Made by a program: the position numbers and the translations under genes. Shown piece after piece: positions 42,298 to 50,918 of a stretch of DNA of 64,000 nucleotides. Numbering within the stretch: position 1 is the stretch's first letter; each line of letters begins with the position of its first letter. The DNA is taken from assembly GCF_039511225.1 (NCBI RefSeq), contig NZ_CP154261.1, forward strand, positions 3,410,001 to 3,474,000, read 5' to 3'. A model generated the notes under the pieces. The model did not search any database. It saw only the letters and a program-made list of their open reading frames with translations, and was not told the origin of the DNA. This DNA comes from Sphingobacterium multivorum (lineage in GTDB: Bacteria > Bacteroidota > Bacteroidia > Sphingobacteriales > Sphingobacteriaceae).

Positions 42298-42894
42298 CTA
42301 TGACCTGCTATAGACTTCAAAAATATCGTAATAAGCAGCCTCATCTTTGATAGTTTTAAGATATACGGTCTTTTCGCTCGCGAATACTGATTTAGGACTA
42401 ATCACCACCTTCACTTCATCTGTCTGTACATTAAAATCTATTGCATCATTCTTACTCCAAGGTAAAGTAACGAAACCTCCTATATCCCCCACCCTTACCA
42501 TAAGTGTTCCTGACATACTTGGAGTCTGCGAGCAATATAAGGCGAGTACCGTTTTCTTAATAGGGGCATTTCGTCTTAAATTCTCCTTTTCCGACTCGAA
42601 CTCCTCCCTGCTAATCAGACCGGAGTCCAACAATGTCTTAAGTTTAAATAACTCATCTGTAAATGATTTATGACCAGCATTTAAGATGCCATCGGTTTGC
42701 TTTTTTGTATGTGAAAGCAATTCCGTTTCAAATCTGAGTTGCTCGTCTGATTTAGACACCAGAGTAAAAATGAGTCCTATAACCGGAGATAGGAATAATG
42801 AAAGAAAGAATGCTCCGGCAAAACCTATATTTCTATTAACGCCAATAGCACCCACTGCTAACGAAAAGATAATCCATCCTAAAAATATTTCCAT
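42298..42894 (-). CDS. Membrane protein with SHOCT domain
   Basis: The 198-residue protein has two N-terminal transmembrane segments (residues 2-20 and 25-45: IFLGWIIFSLAVGAIGV and FAGAFFLSLFLSPVIGLIFT). A helical SHOCT segment follows (FKLKTLLDSGLISREEFESE, about 84-103), then a beta-rich C-terminus (MVRVGDIGGFVTLPWSK). SHOCT is a short oligomerisation domain often fused to membrane proteins. Function unknown. The nearby TM2/SHOCT protein on the other strand may be related functionally. Confidence 0.7.
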   Translation of the reverse strand: MEIFLGWIIFSLAVGAIGVNRNIGFAGAFFLSLFLSPVIGLIFTLVSKSDEQLRFETELLSHTKKQTDGILNAGHKSFTDELFKLKTLLDSGLISREEFESEKENLRRNAPIKKTVLALYCSQTPSMSGTLMVRVGDIGGFVTLPWSKNDAIDFNVQTDEVKVVISPKSVFASEKTVYLKTIKDEAAYYDIFEVYSRS

Positions 42895-43036
42895 TGTCTA
42901 TGTTCTTTATAATAACTTGAAGCAAAACTAAAGCTTCTTTAAAATGAAATTATACGGGAACCCGTAAGGAGAAAGTAAAAGAAAGGCTGAGATTTGCTAG
43001 TAGATTCTATTTAATCTTATAACCATCTGCAACAAC

Positions 43037-43138
43037 ATGGCGCAAAGAAAACCTTATAATCCGAATACGAAATATGGTCGTCGCAAATTAAGGGAAGATC
43101 ATTACCGTCGAGTGGCAAATATGACAGACGACGAATGA
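43037..43138 (+). CDS. 33-aa basic peptide
   Basis: MAQRKPYNPNTKYGRRKLRE followed by DHYRRVANMTDDE. The sequence has a clearly protein-like, basic-then-acidic layout and looks like the N-terminus of a longer Bacteroidota small protein cut by a stop. No homology is claimed. The 42895-43452 stretch holds nothing else recognisable apart from two similar motifs of the type GGGAAnCCGTAAG (near 42957 and 43378). Confidence 0.35.
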   Translation: MAQRKPYNPNTKYGRRKLREDHYRRVANMTDDE

Positions 43139-43452
43139 GGCAAGCTAGAGACGGACTTATGAGATGGCTTGGTGGAAACCACCCCTATTAAAACAGTTCA
43201 TTTAAACTTTAAATAGCTTAGAGTAAAGGAAACCTTAGCTTGTTTAAAATCAAAAACAGGAAATTTAACCAAGGCACATATTAAAAAATGCTGAATTAAT
43301 ATGTTTACAGATATTAACTTTCAAGATTATTACAAACTGTAAGGCTAAGGTATTGGTTTGAAAGCAGGATTGCTTATGGGAAACCGTAAGAAGACTTGAA
43401 AAGCAATCCATAGGTTTGAAAAGACAATACAAACTACATTAATCAACAACAT

Positions 43453-43809
43453 ATGAAAGATAAAACAACCGCAGCTTTAATGGCATTTTTTCTTGGAGGA
43501 TTTGGTGCACATAGATTTTACCTAGGGCAGACCGGATTAGGCTTCCTTTATCTCCTTTTCTGCTGGACGCTTATACCCGCAGTTATCGCTTTGATTGACT
43601 TTATCGTTTTTCTAGCAATGAGTAAAGAGAGTTTTGATATGAAATATAACCGTGTATATTTTTCGCAACCCATCATTCATAATTATGTGCCTACCTCCCC
43701 CATTCCCCAAAAGGATGCTGCAAATGAAATAGAGCGATTACATGGATTGATGGAAAAAGGAATACTTACACAAGCCGAATTTGAGGACGCAAAACGTAAG
43801 CTGCTTTAA
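43453..43809 (+). CDS. TM2 domain protein with C-terminal SHOCT segment
   Basis: 118 residues. The TM2 domain has the family's pattern TAALMAFFLGGFGAHRFYLG, QTGLGFLYLLFCWTLIPAVI and ALIDFIVFLAMS (two transmembrane helices with the HRFYLG turn). After a linker comes the short oligomerisation helix pair IERLHGLMEKGILTQAEFED. An inner-membrane protein of unknown function; TM2 proteins are small membrane scaffold or stress proteins. It is followed by a strong bidirectional terminator. Confidence 0.85.
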   Translation: MKDKTTAALMAFFLGGFGAHRFYLGQTGLGFLYLLFCWTLIPAVIALIDFIVFLAMSKESFDMKYNRVYFSQPIIHNYVPTSPIPQKDAANEIERLHGLMEKGILTQAEFEDAKRKLL

Positions 43810-43817
43810 AGGATAAA

Positions 43818-43868
43818 ATAGCTAATAAAGCCTCCCTTGATGAATGTCAAGGGAGGCCTTATTAGCTA
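43818..43868. terminator. Strong bidirectional terminator with 23-bp stem
   Basis: ATAGCTAATAAAGCCTCCCT ... AGGGAGGCCTTATTAGCTAT: a 23-bp stem with one mismatch and a 5-nt loop, between the TM2 gene (plus) and the 172-aa gene (minus). Its GCCTCCCTTGA core recurs in the terminators at 54.24 and 63.12 kb. Confidence 0.9.
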
Positions 43869-43947
43869 TGACCTGGGAAAAGAGAGCGTCAAATTGGCAC
43901 CCTTATAACGGTTAAAGGAGGCAGTTTGGTCAGATGACCATTTTGAT

Positions 43948-44466
43948 TTAAAAATAACCTTTATTAAACTCACAAATTTTAATTGTTCGTAAAATTTCGT
44001 TTTGCAAGAAATGTTCAATATTGTTCGCCTTTAAACGATCCTTCTTAGCAAGTTTAAACTTGATTGTACCATAATTCAGTTTAGAAAATTCTATCCTTAA
44101 TTTCTCAATTTCTAATCTATGCACCTGCTCGCCATTCTCTAAGAAATTATCCAAAAGCAATAATTTCTGACATAAAAAGTATACTTTATCGTCTTCCAAA
44201 ATAACATCTCTCTTTAAGGAAGATAATAATGAATCTTTAATTTTATCCCACATAGATTCTTCATTAATAAAAAACAAATAATTTAATTTTTCAACGTTTA
44301 GTCCCAACTTATCAATGAGATAATTTGCAACTTTTTTAGGAGAAATTTGGGTACTATAAAAATCCCTCAACTTATCAATGGATTCCCACCTACTTCTATC
44401 CAAAGAAAGGTCAATTTGGTTCAAATAGGCATATAAAAATACAACAAAAGAATATTTAATTTTCAT
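43948..44466 (-). CDS. Candidate orphan immunity protein (duplicated family)
   Basis: 172 residues from the ATG at 44466 (MKIKYSFVVFLYAYLNQIDL; the frame is open to 44499). Mostly helical, cytosolic, rich in Lys, Leu and Asn. Known segments: DRSRWESIDKLRDFYSTQIS, PKKVANYLIDKLGLNVEKLN. No named family. Its first ~82 residues are nearly repeated at 63.37-63.66 kb, where the copy lies directly behind an RHS toxin tip. That context makes immunity the best guess for both. The copy start (MKIKYSF) supports the chosen start. Confidence 0.65.
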   Translation of the reverse strand: MKIKYSFVVFLYAYLNQIDLSLDRSRWESIDKLRDFYSTQISPKKVANYLIDKLGLNVEKLNYLFFINEESMWDKIKDSLLSSLKRDVILEDDKVYFLCQKLLLLDNFLENGEQVHRLEIEKLRIEFSKLNYGTIKFKLAKKDRLKANNIEHFLQNEILRTIKICEFNKGYF

Positions 44467-44531
44467 CATTCTAATTCTGTTAGGTTTAGATGGCAACAAT
44501 ATAATTATTTATCACTTTTCTTATAGCAAGA

Positions 44532-44780
44532 TTATTCATCTTGCATCAAGATACAGAATGAGTATGTAATTCTTTTTGTTCTTTTTTTTACTTTATACTC
44601 ATATTCCCCCGCCAGTCCAGTAAAAGCAATTTTATCTTCATGGTAAGGTTTGCTATCCGCTTTAAAATAATAACGCCTTTCAATGAAAACATTTCCCTCC
44701 ACTTCAAATTTTCCATCTGCTGTTATTTCTTGCATTTTTTCTTCTTTATTATTCCAGGTGAGAACATGCATTGCGCACAC
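44532..44780 (-). CDS. Hypothetical 82-aa protein
   Basis: 82 residues (MCAMHVLTWNNKEEKMQEIT ...), beta-rich, with the segment FEVEGNVFIERRYYFKADSK. No signal peptide. Possibly the C-terminal part of a longer protein or a small immunity-type protein. It starts about 60 bp downstream of a truncated gene and lies within the cluster of candidate immunity genes. Not recognised. Confidence 0.4.
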   Translation of the reverse strand: MCAMHVLTWNNKEEKMQEITADGKFEVEGNVFIERRYYFKADSKPYHEDKIAFTGLAGEYEYKVKKRTKRITYSFCILMQDE

Positions 44781-44848
44781 CCCTGCGTGTATCGTTTAAT
44801 AGTTCTGATAAATTTCTCATAATAATATTGATTTATTTGGTTAAAAAA

Positions 44849-45115
44849 TTATTTCATAAGTTGGCCTTTGCCTTGATCGTAATTTAATTTAACATCATTA
44901 AGTAGCACTTCAACTACTATCGGATTGGAACATGGGCCATCGGAATTTTTCATTTTCAACACCAACTTATCTGCCGGAGTATCACCGATATGCATTATGA
45001 GTGTATCCGCCAAAAGTTTATTATCGGGTAAGATTTTAAAAGATCTTTCAGCTCCGGTTCCTTCAACGGAAGGTCGAATAGTATCTTTTTTAGCCGTGTC
45101 TTTTACTTTAAAATA
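44849..45115 (-). pseudogene. C-terminal part of a gene cut by an IS256 remnant
   Basis: An open minus-strand frame enters from the IS256 remnant and reads YFKVKDTAKKDTIRPSVEGT, SFKILPDNKLLADTLIMHIG, ADKLVLKMKNSDGPCSNPIV and ends NYDQGKGQLMK. It has no start codon of its own at a sensible place. The N-terminal part should lie beyond the IS copy, but only 23 bp separate the IS end from the next gene, so that part was deleted. The protein looks like an exported or periplasmic beta-rich protein; family unknown. Confidence 0.6.
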
Positions 45116-45472
45116 AGGATGTCTTCAACGCCACGTTGCTTTAAATCTATAAGAACTGAAAGCCAGAACTTAGCTCCCTCATTTTCTGAGCTATAAAGAC
45201 CGATCAGATCTTTTCTACCATCCATACCAACTCCCAGGTATTATAGATAGCCCTCGATTCAACAGTTCCATTCTGGCGAACCTTGATGTGCATACAGTCT
45301 AGGAATACAAAGGGATAAACAGTTTCAAGCGGAGCCCTTTTGCGTTCCTTTAAAAACAAACACTAACGAAAAATCGAATGGGTCTTTTTCTTTCATGACC
45401 GTGTCGTTTGAATAATTGAATATAAATAATCTTATTGAATTATTCCTATGACACAGTTTACGTTACAGTCTC
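45114..45472 (-). mobile_element. Second IS256 remnant, internally deleted
   Basis: 45114-45337 matches the transposase stretch 31214-31435 of the first remnant with a few changes, and 45345-45472 matches its outer end 31908-32037, including the terminal sequence ending GTTACAGTCTC. About 470 bp between the two blocks are missing, so it is an internally deleted copy. It interrupts the gene ending at 44849. Neighbouring genes are unrelated on both sides. Confidence 0.85.
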
Positions 45473-45495
45473 AATACCACTTTTTAGAGGTCGTT

Positions 45496-46362
45496 TTATT
45501 CATAATATTCGATCTTTCTTTTTATTAAAATTCCACCTTCAAATTCGTCTTTAGGATTTCTTTTAATAATCTGCTTTTGTTCAACCCAATTTTCATAATT
45601 ATCATAAATATATGAATAGGTTGATGATTGTATGGTAGGGCTTTCTTCAGATCTGCTTATTTCTTCTTCTATATCGCCATGTGAATTGTATTTATAATTT
45701 TTTGTTTCTTTAAAATAAGAAGAATTTAGCTCGATTGGTTTATTTGAATTGTCATATCTGATATCAACAACCCCTGATATATTGCCATCAAAATTGTCAG
45801 TTTTTTCTTGAATCATATTTTTATTCCGATCATATATTTTAGTGACAATAGAAACTAACAAAAACTCTTTTTTTGTTTCGTCGTATTCATAACGTTTTAC
45901 TGTTTCGTCATTTTCATTATAAAAATAATCTGTGTATGCGCTAAATTGATTCAGATTTAACCTATTGCCTTCGTACCGGTTTTCAATCTTCTTTGTCAAT
46001 TGTTTCTGTTCATTATAAGAGAACAAAATCTCCCCATATTTATCCGCCGTACCTGTGCCAATTAGTTCTATTTTGCAGAGTTTTCCTTTTTCATAGATAT
46101 ATCTTTCATTTAAATTGTAATTATTTTTATTCTTGCTTTTGTCAAACTCTACGATATAAGTATTTGAAACGGTACCATCTAAATTGTACTCTTTATATTG
46201 ATCCAGTCCTTGCATATCGATTCTGTTAATAGGCCGCCCCGCTATTCCATGGTAGGTTATTTCCTCAGTTTTTATCTGGGGTTTAGTTTTCTGTGTGCCT
46301 TGTCCAAAAGCAAAAACGTACAGTAAGAACATTGACATAAATGCTATTATTTTTTTTCTCAT
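45496..46362 (-). CDS. Exported protein with RHS/YD-like beta repeats
   Basis: About 288 residues from the ATG at 46362, which gives a clean signal peptide (KKIIAFMSMFLLYVFAFGQ); the frame is open to 46467. The body is a row of short beta strands with Tyr-Asp/Asn turns: LFSYNEQKQLTKKIENR, YDRNKNMIQEKTDNF, YKYNSHGDIEEEIS, YIYDNYENWVEQKQI. This resembles YD-type repeats but without an RHS core. Function unknown; similar proteins are scattered around RHS loci in Bacteroidota. Periplasmic or surface. Confidence 0.65.
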   Translation of the reverse strand: MRKKIIAFMSMFLLYVFAFGQGTQKTKPQIKTEEITYHGIAGRPINRIDMQGLDQYKEYNLDGTVSNTYIVEFDKSKNKNNYNLNERYIYEKGKLCKIELIGTGTADKYGEILFSYNEQKQLTKKIENRYEGNRLNLNQFSAYTDYFYNENDETVKRYEYDETKKEFLLVSIVTKIYDRNKNMIQEKTDNFDGNISGVVDIRYDNSNKPIELNSSYFKETKNYKYNSHGDIEEEISRSEESPTIQSSTYSYIYDNYENWVEQKQIIKRNPKDEFEGGILIKRKIEYYE

Positions 46363-46467
46363 ATCGTATTTTTTATGACCTATCCTCATATATATAGTCT
46401 CACCAAATAGTACACCAAAGCTTAATTCACCATTTTTAAATAGCGCGAGCTCGCTACCGAACTTCAA

Positions 46468-46828
46468 TTATTTGACCCACCCTCACTTATGTAAATATAC
46501 GGCCGGTCTTTTTGGTATGAAAGGCTATTTTATAATCCGTAAAGCTATATTTATTATTCGCTATCATTTTCCAATTATCGGGATAGAATCATGGTATAAT
46601 ACTTCTTAATGGGACAAGATTAATAACTAACCCCTTATGCAGAGCACCGATTTGTAAAGAAAAGATGAGACCGGCTGGAATCTGTTGTGACATTGTCTTA
46701 AAAACGTATTGCCACGTTGATTTAGAGAAAAAATGAAAAAGATATCTTTTAGAAACTGGGGCTTAATCGTTGATGATAAAATTAAGGTAAGTATACCAAA
46801 ACAGGTAAGTATTCAAAAGAACATTGCT
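46468..46828. other. Mostly non-coding stretch between immunity-type genes
   Basis: No gene of normal size. A 41-codon plus-strand frame at 46733-46858 (MKKISFRNWGLIVDDKIKVS ...) looks protein-like and may be the start of a lost gene; it overlaps the end of the following minus-strand gene. The rest shows nothing. Confidence 0.3.
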
Positions 46829-47086
46829 TTAAACAATACTCGTCAATACAAGTCTTAACATATCTGAATTCAAAAGTATTTTGTCAGGTATAGTATCAAA
46901 GCCGGCATTTTCGCCAACTTCTGAGAAACCTATTCGATCAGGTTCAAATTGAAAAACGTAGAATTTTTTATTATTCCAAACATCTAGCATTATTGAACCA
47001 GATGAAAATTTCATGTGCTCATACTTTAGATTATTTTTTTTCAAGAACTCAATCGTATTATTAAGCATTATCAAGTAATTCTCCAT
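46829..47086 (-). CDS. Small candidate immunity-type protein
   Basis: 85 residues from the ATG at 47086 (MENYLIMLNNTIEFLKKNNL; an ATG at 47110 adds eight). An N-terminal helix is followed by beta strands: MLDVWNNKKFYVFQFEPDRI, GFSEVGENAGFDTIPDKI. The size, alpha-then-beta layout and location among orphan immunity candidates fit, but no family is recognised. Confidence 0.55.
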   Translation of the reverse strand: MENYLIMLNNTIEFLKKNNLKYEHMKFSSGSIMLDVWNNKKFYVFQFEPDRIGFSEVGENAGFDTIPDKILLNSDMLRLVLTSIV

Positions 47087-47230
47087 CGTTATTTCTTTAT
47101 TAAAGCTCAACTTTTATCAATATATAAACTATCAAATAGCGTTTAAAACCGACTATGATGGCAAAAAATCGATCAAGATCCCTTGCTCCTTAGATTGTGT
47201 ATAGGTCACTCCGGGGAGGTAATGCATATA

Positions 47231-47752
47231 TTATTCCTTTTTTTTCATTGTCTTAAAAATAAACAGCAATTTGTCGAGATCTTTAGTTGATTTTGCTTTG
47301 CCAAACATGTGAACCAATTCATTCCACCCCTCGCCGCTTTTACTATACATTATGCTTTGAATTGAATAGTCTTCATTACAGTTATAAATGGTCCAACTTA
47401 CATCTTGATCAAATATTTCAATTTTCAGATGCTCGGTTTTACAACTTCTGCTTTTAGCTGGAAATTGGCTAGGATGATTACCGAAATATAAGCCTCCCGA
47501 GAAACCTGTATGATCTGTAGTGTCAGCAGGATAAAAATGGTAAACGGAAAAATCTTCTCCATTGGTTTCATTCACAGCATAATCTGTGGGCAAAGAAATA
47601 GAATACTTGCTTTCCCCTAATTGCCTTTCTTCCAATGGTTTTATAAAAGTGGTATCCACCGAATGATCCACAGATTTATGATCATTATTTTGTCCGAAGC
47701 TGGTCAATGTTAATATTGTCAGCAAGACAATCATTGTCAATTGCATCTTCAT
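47231..47752 (-). CDS. Hypothetical exported protein
   Basis: 173 residues with a signal peptide (LTMIVLLTILTLTSFGQ). The mature part has GESKYSISLPTDYAVNETNG, FSVYHFYPADTT and SWTIYNCNEDYSIQSIMYS, ending LLFIFKTMKKKE. This pattern resembles small periplasmic beta proteins that bind or guard enzymes. It is a candidate periplasmic immunity protein by location only. A short in-frame open stretch (LPGVTYTQSKEQGILIDFLP) follows the stop codon. Confidence 0.6.
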   Translation of the reverse strand: MKMQLTMIVLLTILTLTSFGQNNDHKSVDHSVDTTFIKPLEERQLGESKYSISLPTDYAVNETNGEDFSVYHFYPADTTDHTGFSGGLYFGNHPSQFPAKSRSCKTEHLKIEIFDQDVSWTIYNCNEDYSIQSIMYSKSGEGWNELVHMFGKAKSTKDLDKLLFIFKTMKKKE

Positions 47753-47885
47753 AACTTGGTTGTCTTTGTAAGGATTGATGACTCTAAATTTTATACTTCA
47801 TGACGTAGCATACGACTCACTTTTCCCGAAAATTCGCCAATATCATCATTTAACCAAATAATAGCATCAGCAGAAATTGCCTAAA

Positions 47886-48254
47886 CTAGTGATGAGGGTC
47901 AATAAAATGATCAAAAGATGTCCCAAATTCAGAATCCTCTCCCTCTGCTAACGTGACACCTCCAGAGGTTAAAACCTCAAAACCGGAAGTTTTTTCAAAA
48001 ATCCTAATTAAATCTGACCCCATTTCATGATTAACTACATTACTAACAGACAAATCAATATTTGAGAGACGAAAAGACCCACATATTTTTTCACAACCAA
48101 TTCCGATTATATAAATTACTTTTTTTTGATTTGTGAAATATAATCTTATTGCCAGCCTGCTTAAACTCTCGCTATAAAATGCAAGCTGCAGATTAGCTCC
48201 CTTATATTTCTGAAGCATATAATTTACATCAGATATTTGTGTTATTATTTCCAT
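47886..48254 (-). CDS. 122-aa candidate immunity protein behind an orphan toxin tip
   Basis: A cytosolic protein (MEIITQISDVNYMLQKYKGA ...) with mixed alpha/beta content and the segments RLYFTNQKKVIYIIGIGCEK and SFRLSNIDLSVSNVV. It starts 4 bp after the stop of a 38-residue toxin-tip fragment on the same strand. That is exactly the toxin-then-immunity order of polymorphic toxin cassettes. Family not recognised. Confidence 0.7.
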   Translation of the reverse strand: MEIITQISDVNYMLQKYKGANLQLAFYSESLSRLAIRLYFTNQKKVIYIIGIGCEKICGSFRLSNIDLSVSNVVNHEMGSDLIRIFEKTSGFEVLTSGGVTLAEGEDSEFGTSFDHFIDPHH

Positions 48255-48258
48255 AAAA

Positions 48259-48375
48259 TTATTTTACAAAGCCTGTACCATTCCAAAATACTTGATTTCC
48301 ATCTTGTATAAATTTTGTCTTCTGCAATAAAGATGGATTATTTATAATATGATTAAATGGGGCAACAGTTCCAAC
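48259..48375 (-). pseudogene. Orphan RHS-type toxin C-terminal tip
   Basis: A 38-residue open fragment bounded upstream by a stop reads VGTVAPFNHIINNPSLLQKT, then KFIQDGNQVFWNGTGFVK. It has no start. The layout (short hydrophobic region, then GNQVFWNGTGFVK at the very end) is that of the terminus of Bacteroidota RHS warheads. It directly precedes the 122-aa candidate immunity gene, so it is the scar of a toxin-immunity module inserted or displaced by recombination. Confidence 0.6.
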
Positions 48376-48413
48376 CTAGGTTATTCTCTTATAAAGACTT
48401 ATTAATTAAAGAA

Positions 48414-49994
48414 TTACTTCACAATTTCTAAAAGCTCAATTTCAAATATCGATATCGTTCCAGGATTCTTATTATTAACAAATCTGTCAGGTGAAAAGAT
48501 TCTATAAATGCTTCCTACATTCATTAATAATAACCCTTGTTCTTGACAAGTTATCAGCTTATTTATTGTTACCTCAATTGGATTTGACACTTCAATTCTT
48601 TCTGTAATTTCACTACCGACCATCAAAGTACTATTTCCCTTTATTTTCACTTTATCCGAAATTGTAGGATTAGGACCAGTTCCCTGTTTCAGAATCTCAT
48701 ATTGAATACCATTTGGTAAGGTAATAACTCCAGGTTTCTTTTTATTTTCGGCAAAAAATTTATTAACTGCTTCTAATTTTGCAATAAGATTATTTGAAGG
48801 CTCTTTTTGGACAGAAGTATTCTTTGGAACATTTGCATTATAGTTTTCTGAGCTACCTTTATTTTGCTTCGAAATCCGATTATCACCGACTTCGCTCGAT
48901 ATGACAAAATTTGTTTCACACCATGAACTGCCTTCAATCTTAGCTAATTTTATGGTTTGACCATTCTTCATTAATTTAGGGGGCGCTATATTATGGCCAT
49001 CAGTGGCATATCCTACAATATATACATCATTACCGGACACAGCCATGGAAAGCGGTTTATAGATCGTATATTCTGTATCTTTGAGATTTGCCAGTAATTG
49101 TCCATTTTTCCAACATTTACCGACATCACCTTCATCTATATAACCTCTTCCATCAAGTGTATAGCCATTTCCATTACTGTCGTCAACACCGGCTACATAT
49201 ACATCATTGCCCGATACAGCAACGCAAGTAGTGACTCCACGTATGCCGGACAGGCTTTCGGTGTGGCCATTTTTCCAGTATGCAGGTTGTCCGCTTTGCG
49301 TTTCGCCTACCGCATAAACATTGCCCTGCAGTTGGGAAATGCCAGTTACCACTTTTAATTCATTGATTGTCTCCAATTTTTGGCTGTTTTTCCAGTATAA
49401 ATCGTCGTGGTTGTCAGTAGCACTCCCGATAATATATAGATCATCATCTACTGCTGCGATGGAAGTGGCATAGCTAAAATTATTGCCTCCAACTGGTAGT
49501 TCAACAAGCTGCCCGTTTTTCCAGTACCTGGCTAAGTCATGCCATCTCCCATCAGAGGACATATATCTATAAAAACCAGACACATATACGTCGCCATCTT
49601 TAACCATAATGGAATAAGCATGATTGGAAGCATTTGCATCTTTTTCCAACTTTACCTCCTGTCCATTTTTCCAATATAAGCCCTGTCCAAGACTATTGCC
49701 CGCTACATAGACATCATTCCCTGAAATAGCCATAGAGACCGCTTCAGCGGTAGTCTGCCCATCCGTAAGTGCTACTGGCTGGCCATTTTTCCAGTATACA
49801 GCAGTGTGCTTTTGTGTATTTTCATTGTAACATGAACCAGCTACATAGATATCTACCTGTTTTGGGCCGCTATTTCCATTCCCTGAGTGTTTTTTTGGCG
49901 CAGAAGGCCTTGAATTTTGAGCATATGAAATAAAACTGAATAGAAAACTAAGGAGCGCACAGCATCGTAATGCTAGCAAAATAGGTCTTTTCAT
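48414..49994 (-). CDS. Exported seven-repeat beta-propeller fused to an FKBP-like domain
   Basis: The 526-residue protein has a signal peptide (LLALRCCALLSFLFSFISYAQ). Seven repeats of the kind VYWKNGQPVAL (residues about 60-370) alternate with GNDVYVAG strands, giving a predicted seven-bladed propeller. After a linker (about 375-405) comes an FKBP-type domain: VITLPNGIQYEILKQGTGPN near 427 and a C-terminal GTISIFEIELLEI. The central FKBP active-site aromatic residues and the usual YKGTL are replaced (KIKGNSTL), so isomerase activity is doubtful. Periplasmic or surface. I know no characterised protein of this architecture. Confidence 0.78.
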   Translation of the reverse strand: MKRPILLALRCCALLSFLFSFISYAQNSRPSAPKKHSGNGNSGPKQVDIYVAGSCYNENTQKHTAVYWKNGQPVALTDGQTTAEAVSMAISGNDVYVAGNSLGQGLYWKNGQEVKLEKDANASNHAYSIMVKDGDVYVSGFYRYMSSDGRWHDLARYWKNGQLVELPVGGNNFSYATSIAAVDDDLYIIGSATDNHDDLYWKNSQKLETINELKVVTGISQLQGNVYAVGETQSGQPAYWKNGHTESLSGIRGVTTCVAVSGNDVYVAGVDDSNGNGYTLDGRGYIDEGDVGKCWKNGQLLANLKDTEYTIYKPLSMAVSGNDVYIVGYATDGHNIAPPKLMKNGQTIKLAKIEGSSWCETNFVISSEVGDNRISKQNKGSSENYNANVPKNTSVQKEPSNNLIAKLEAVNKFFAENKKKPGVITLPNGIQYEILKQGTGPNPTISDKVKIKGNSTLMVGSEITERIEVSNPIEVTINKLITCQEQGLLLMNVGSIYRIFSPDRFVNNKNPGTISIFEIELLEIVK

Positions 49995-50087
49995 GGCGTA
50001 GTTTATATACTACTAAATTTACGGAAATTTTGAATTAATATTCTAAATGTCGGTAACTTATTTTATTCGTTTAGTTTGGATGACAAT

Positions 50088-50699
50088 TTAATTTTCATGT
50101 TTACAGTATCCAAGATAAAACATCGGTTGTGGATATTTCTTTTTATCAAATGATTTTCCGATTGGATTTAGATAACCCCCGGAAATCAAAATTTCTTCGC
50201 CAAGTTGTTCAACTTTGTTTCCATCATATTGGAGCGTTAGTATATTACCTACTCTCTGCCATTTGCCCGTCCTCCATTCATTATATCCGAAAACGCCTGT
50301 CCAATGCAATTCAAATGTGTTGTCTTTTCTAAAAAGGATATAAGCTTGATTTTGAGTTCCTCCATAACAGGCTCTAAATTCCACGTCGCTTTCGAGTTTT
50401 TCTGAATCAAGCCTGTAGGGACTAAATAGCGTGTACAAAATTGTAATTGAACAAACTATTGTTGGTAAGCAAAATTTGAAAGACAAGTTCTTCTGATTGC
50501 GGATAATTTCGATAATTCCCTTGATTTCAAAAACAAATATCGTTACAAAAGTAACGGGGATTAAAGCTGTCAGACCCCAAAACAAAATACCAGAAAGATA
50601 CTTGTCAATATGATGGTAAAATATGGTCAGCACAAGATAAACGCTACAGGTAATTGTTGTTAAAATCAGTGACCGCTTTGTCTTTGTGGATTGTTGCAT
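50088..50699 (-). CDS. Membrane protein with exported beta domain
   Basis: 203 residues with three hydrophobic segments (about 10-28, 35-60 and 72-90: LILTTITCSVYLVLTIFYHH, ILFWGLTALIPVTFVTIFVF, FCLPTIVCSITILYTLF). A beta-rich C-terminal domain follows with FRKDNTFELHWTGVFGYNEW and RTGKWQRVGNILTLQYDG, a lipocalin-like 'G.W...' strand pattern. It may be a membrane-bound immunity protein. Family not recognised. Confidence 0.6.
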   Translation of the reverse strand: MQQSTKTKRSLILTTITCSVYLVLTIFYHHIDKYLSGILFWGLTALIPVTFVTIFVFEIKGIIEIIRNQKNLSFKFCLPTIVCSITILYTLFSPYRLDSEKLESDVEFRACYGGTQNQAYILFRKDNTFELHWTGVFGYNEWRTGKWQRVGNILTLQYDGNKVEQLGEEILISGGYLNPIGKSFDKKKYPQPMFYLGYCKHEN

Positions 50700-50918
50700 A
50701 AAATTGCTGTTTTTCTATGATACCAACTTACAAAATTTGCAGCATCGAAAAAGCATGAACGGAATAATAGTTATATTTGATAGCGACCTTATATTTAAGA
50801 AATAAAAAAATATAGTAACTGTTCCGCTGATAGATCATAGAAAGAACAGTGCAAAATACCAGAACATCTTTTATAAAATAATGGAACTTCACCATATTTC
50901 AATTAGAACTGAATCAAT

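Noticed and set aside
47153..47227. 24-codon frame (MHYLPGVTYTQSKEQGILID ...) as another orphan toxin tip
   Set aside because: It is simply the in-frame continuation behind the stop of the 173-aa gene, with no RHS landmark.
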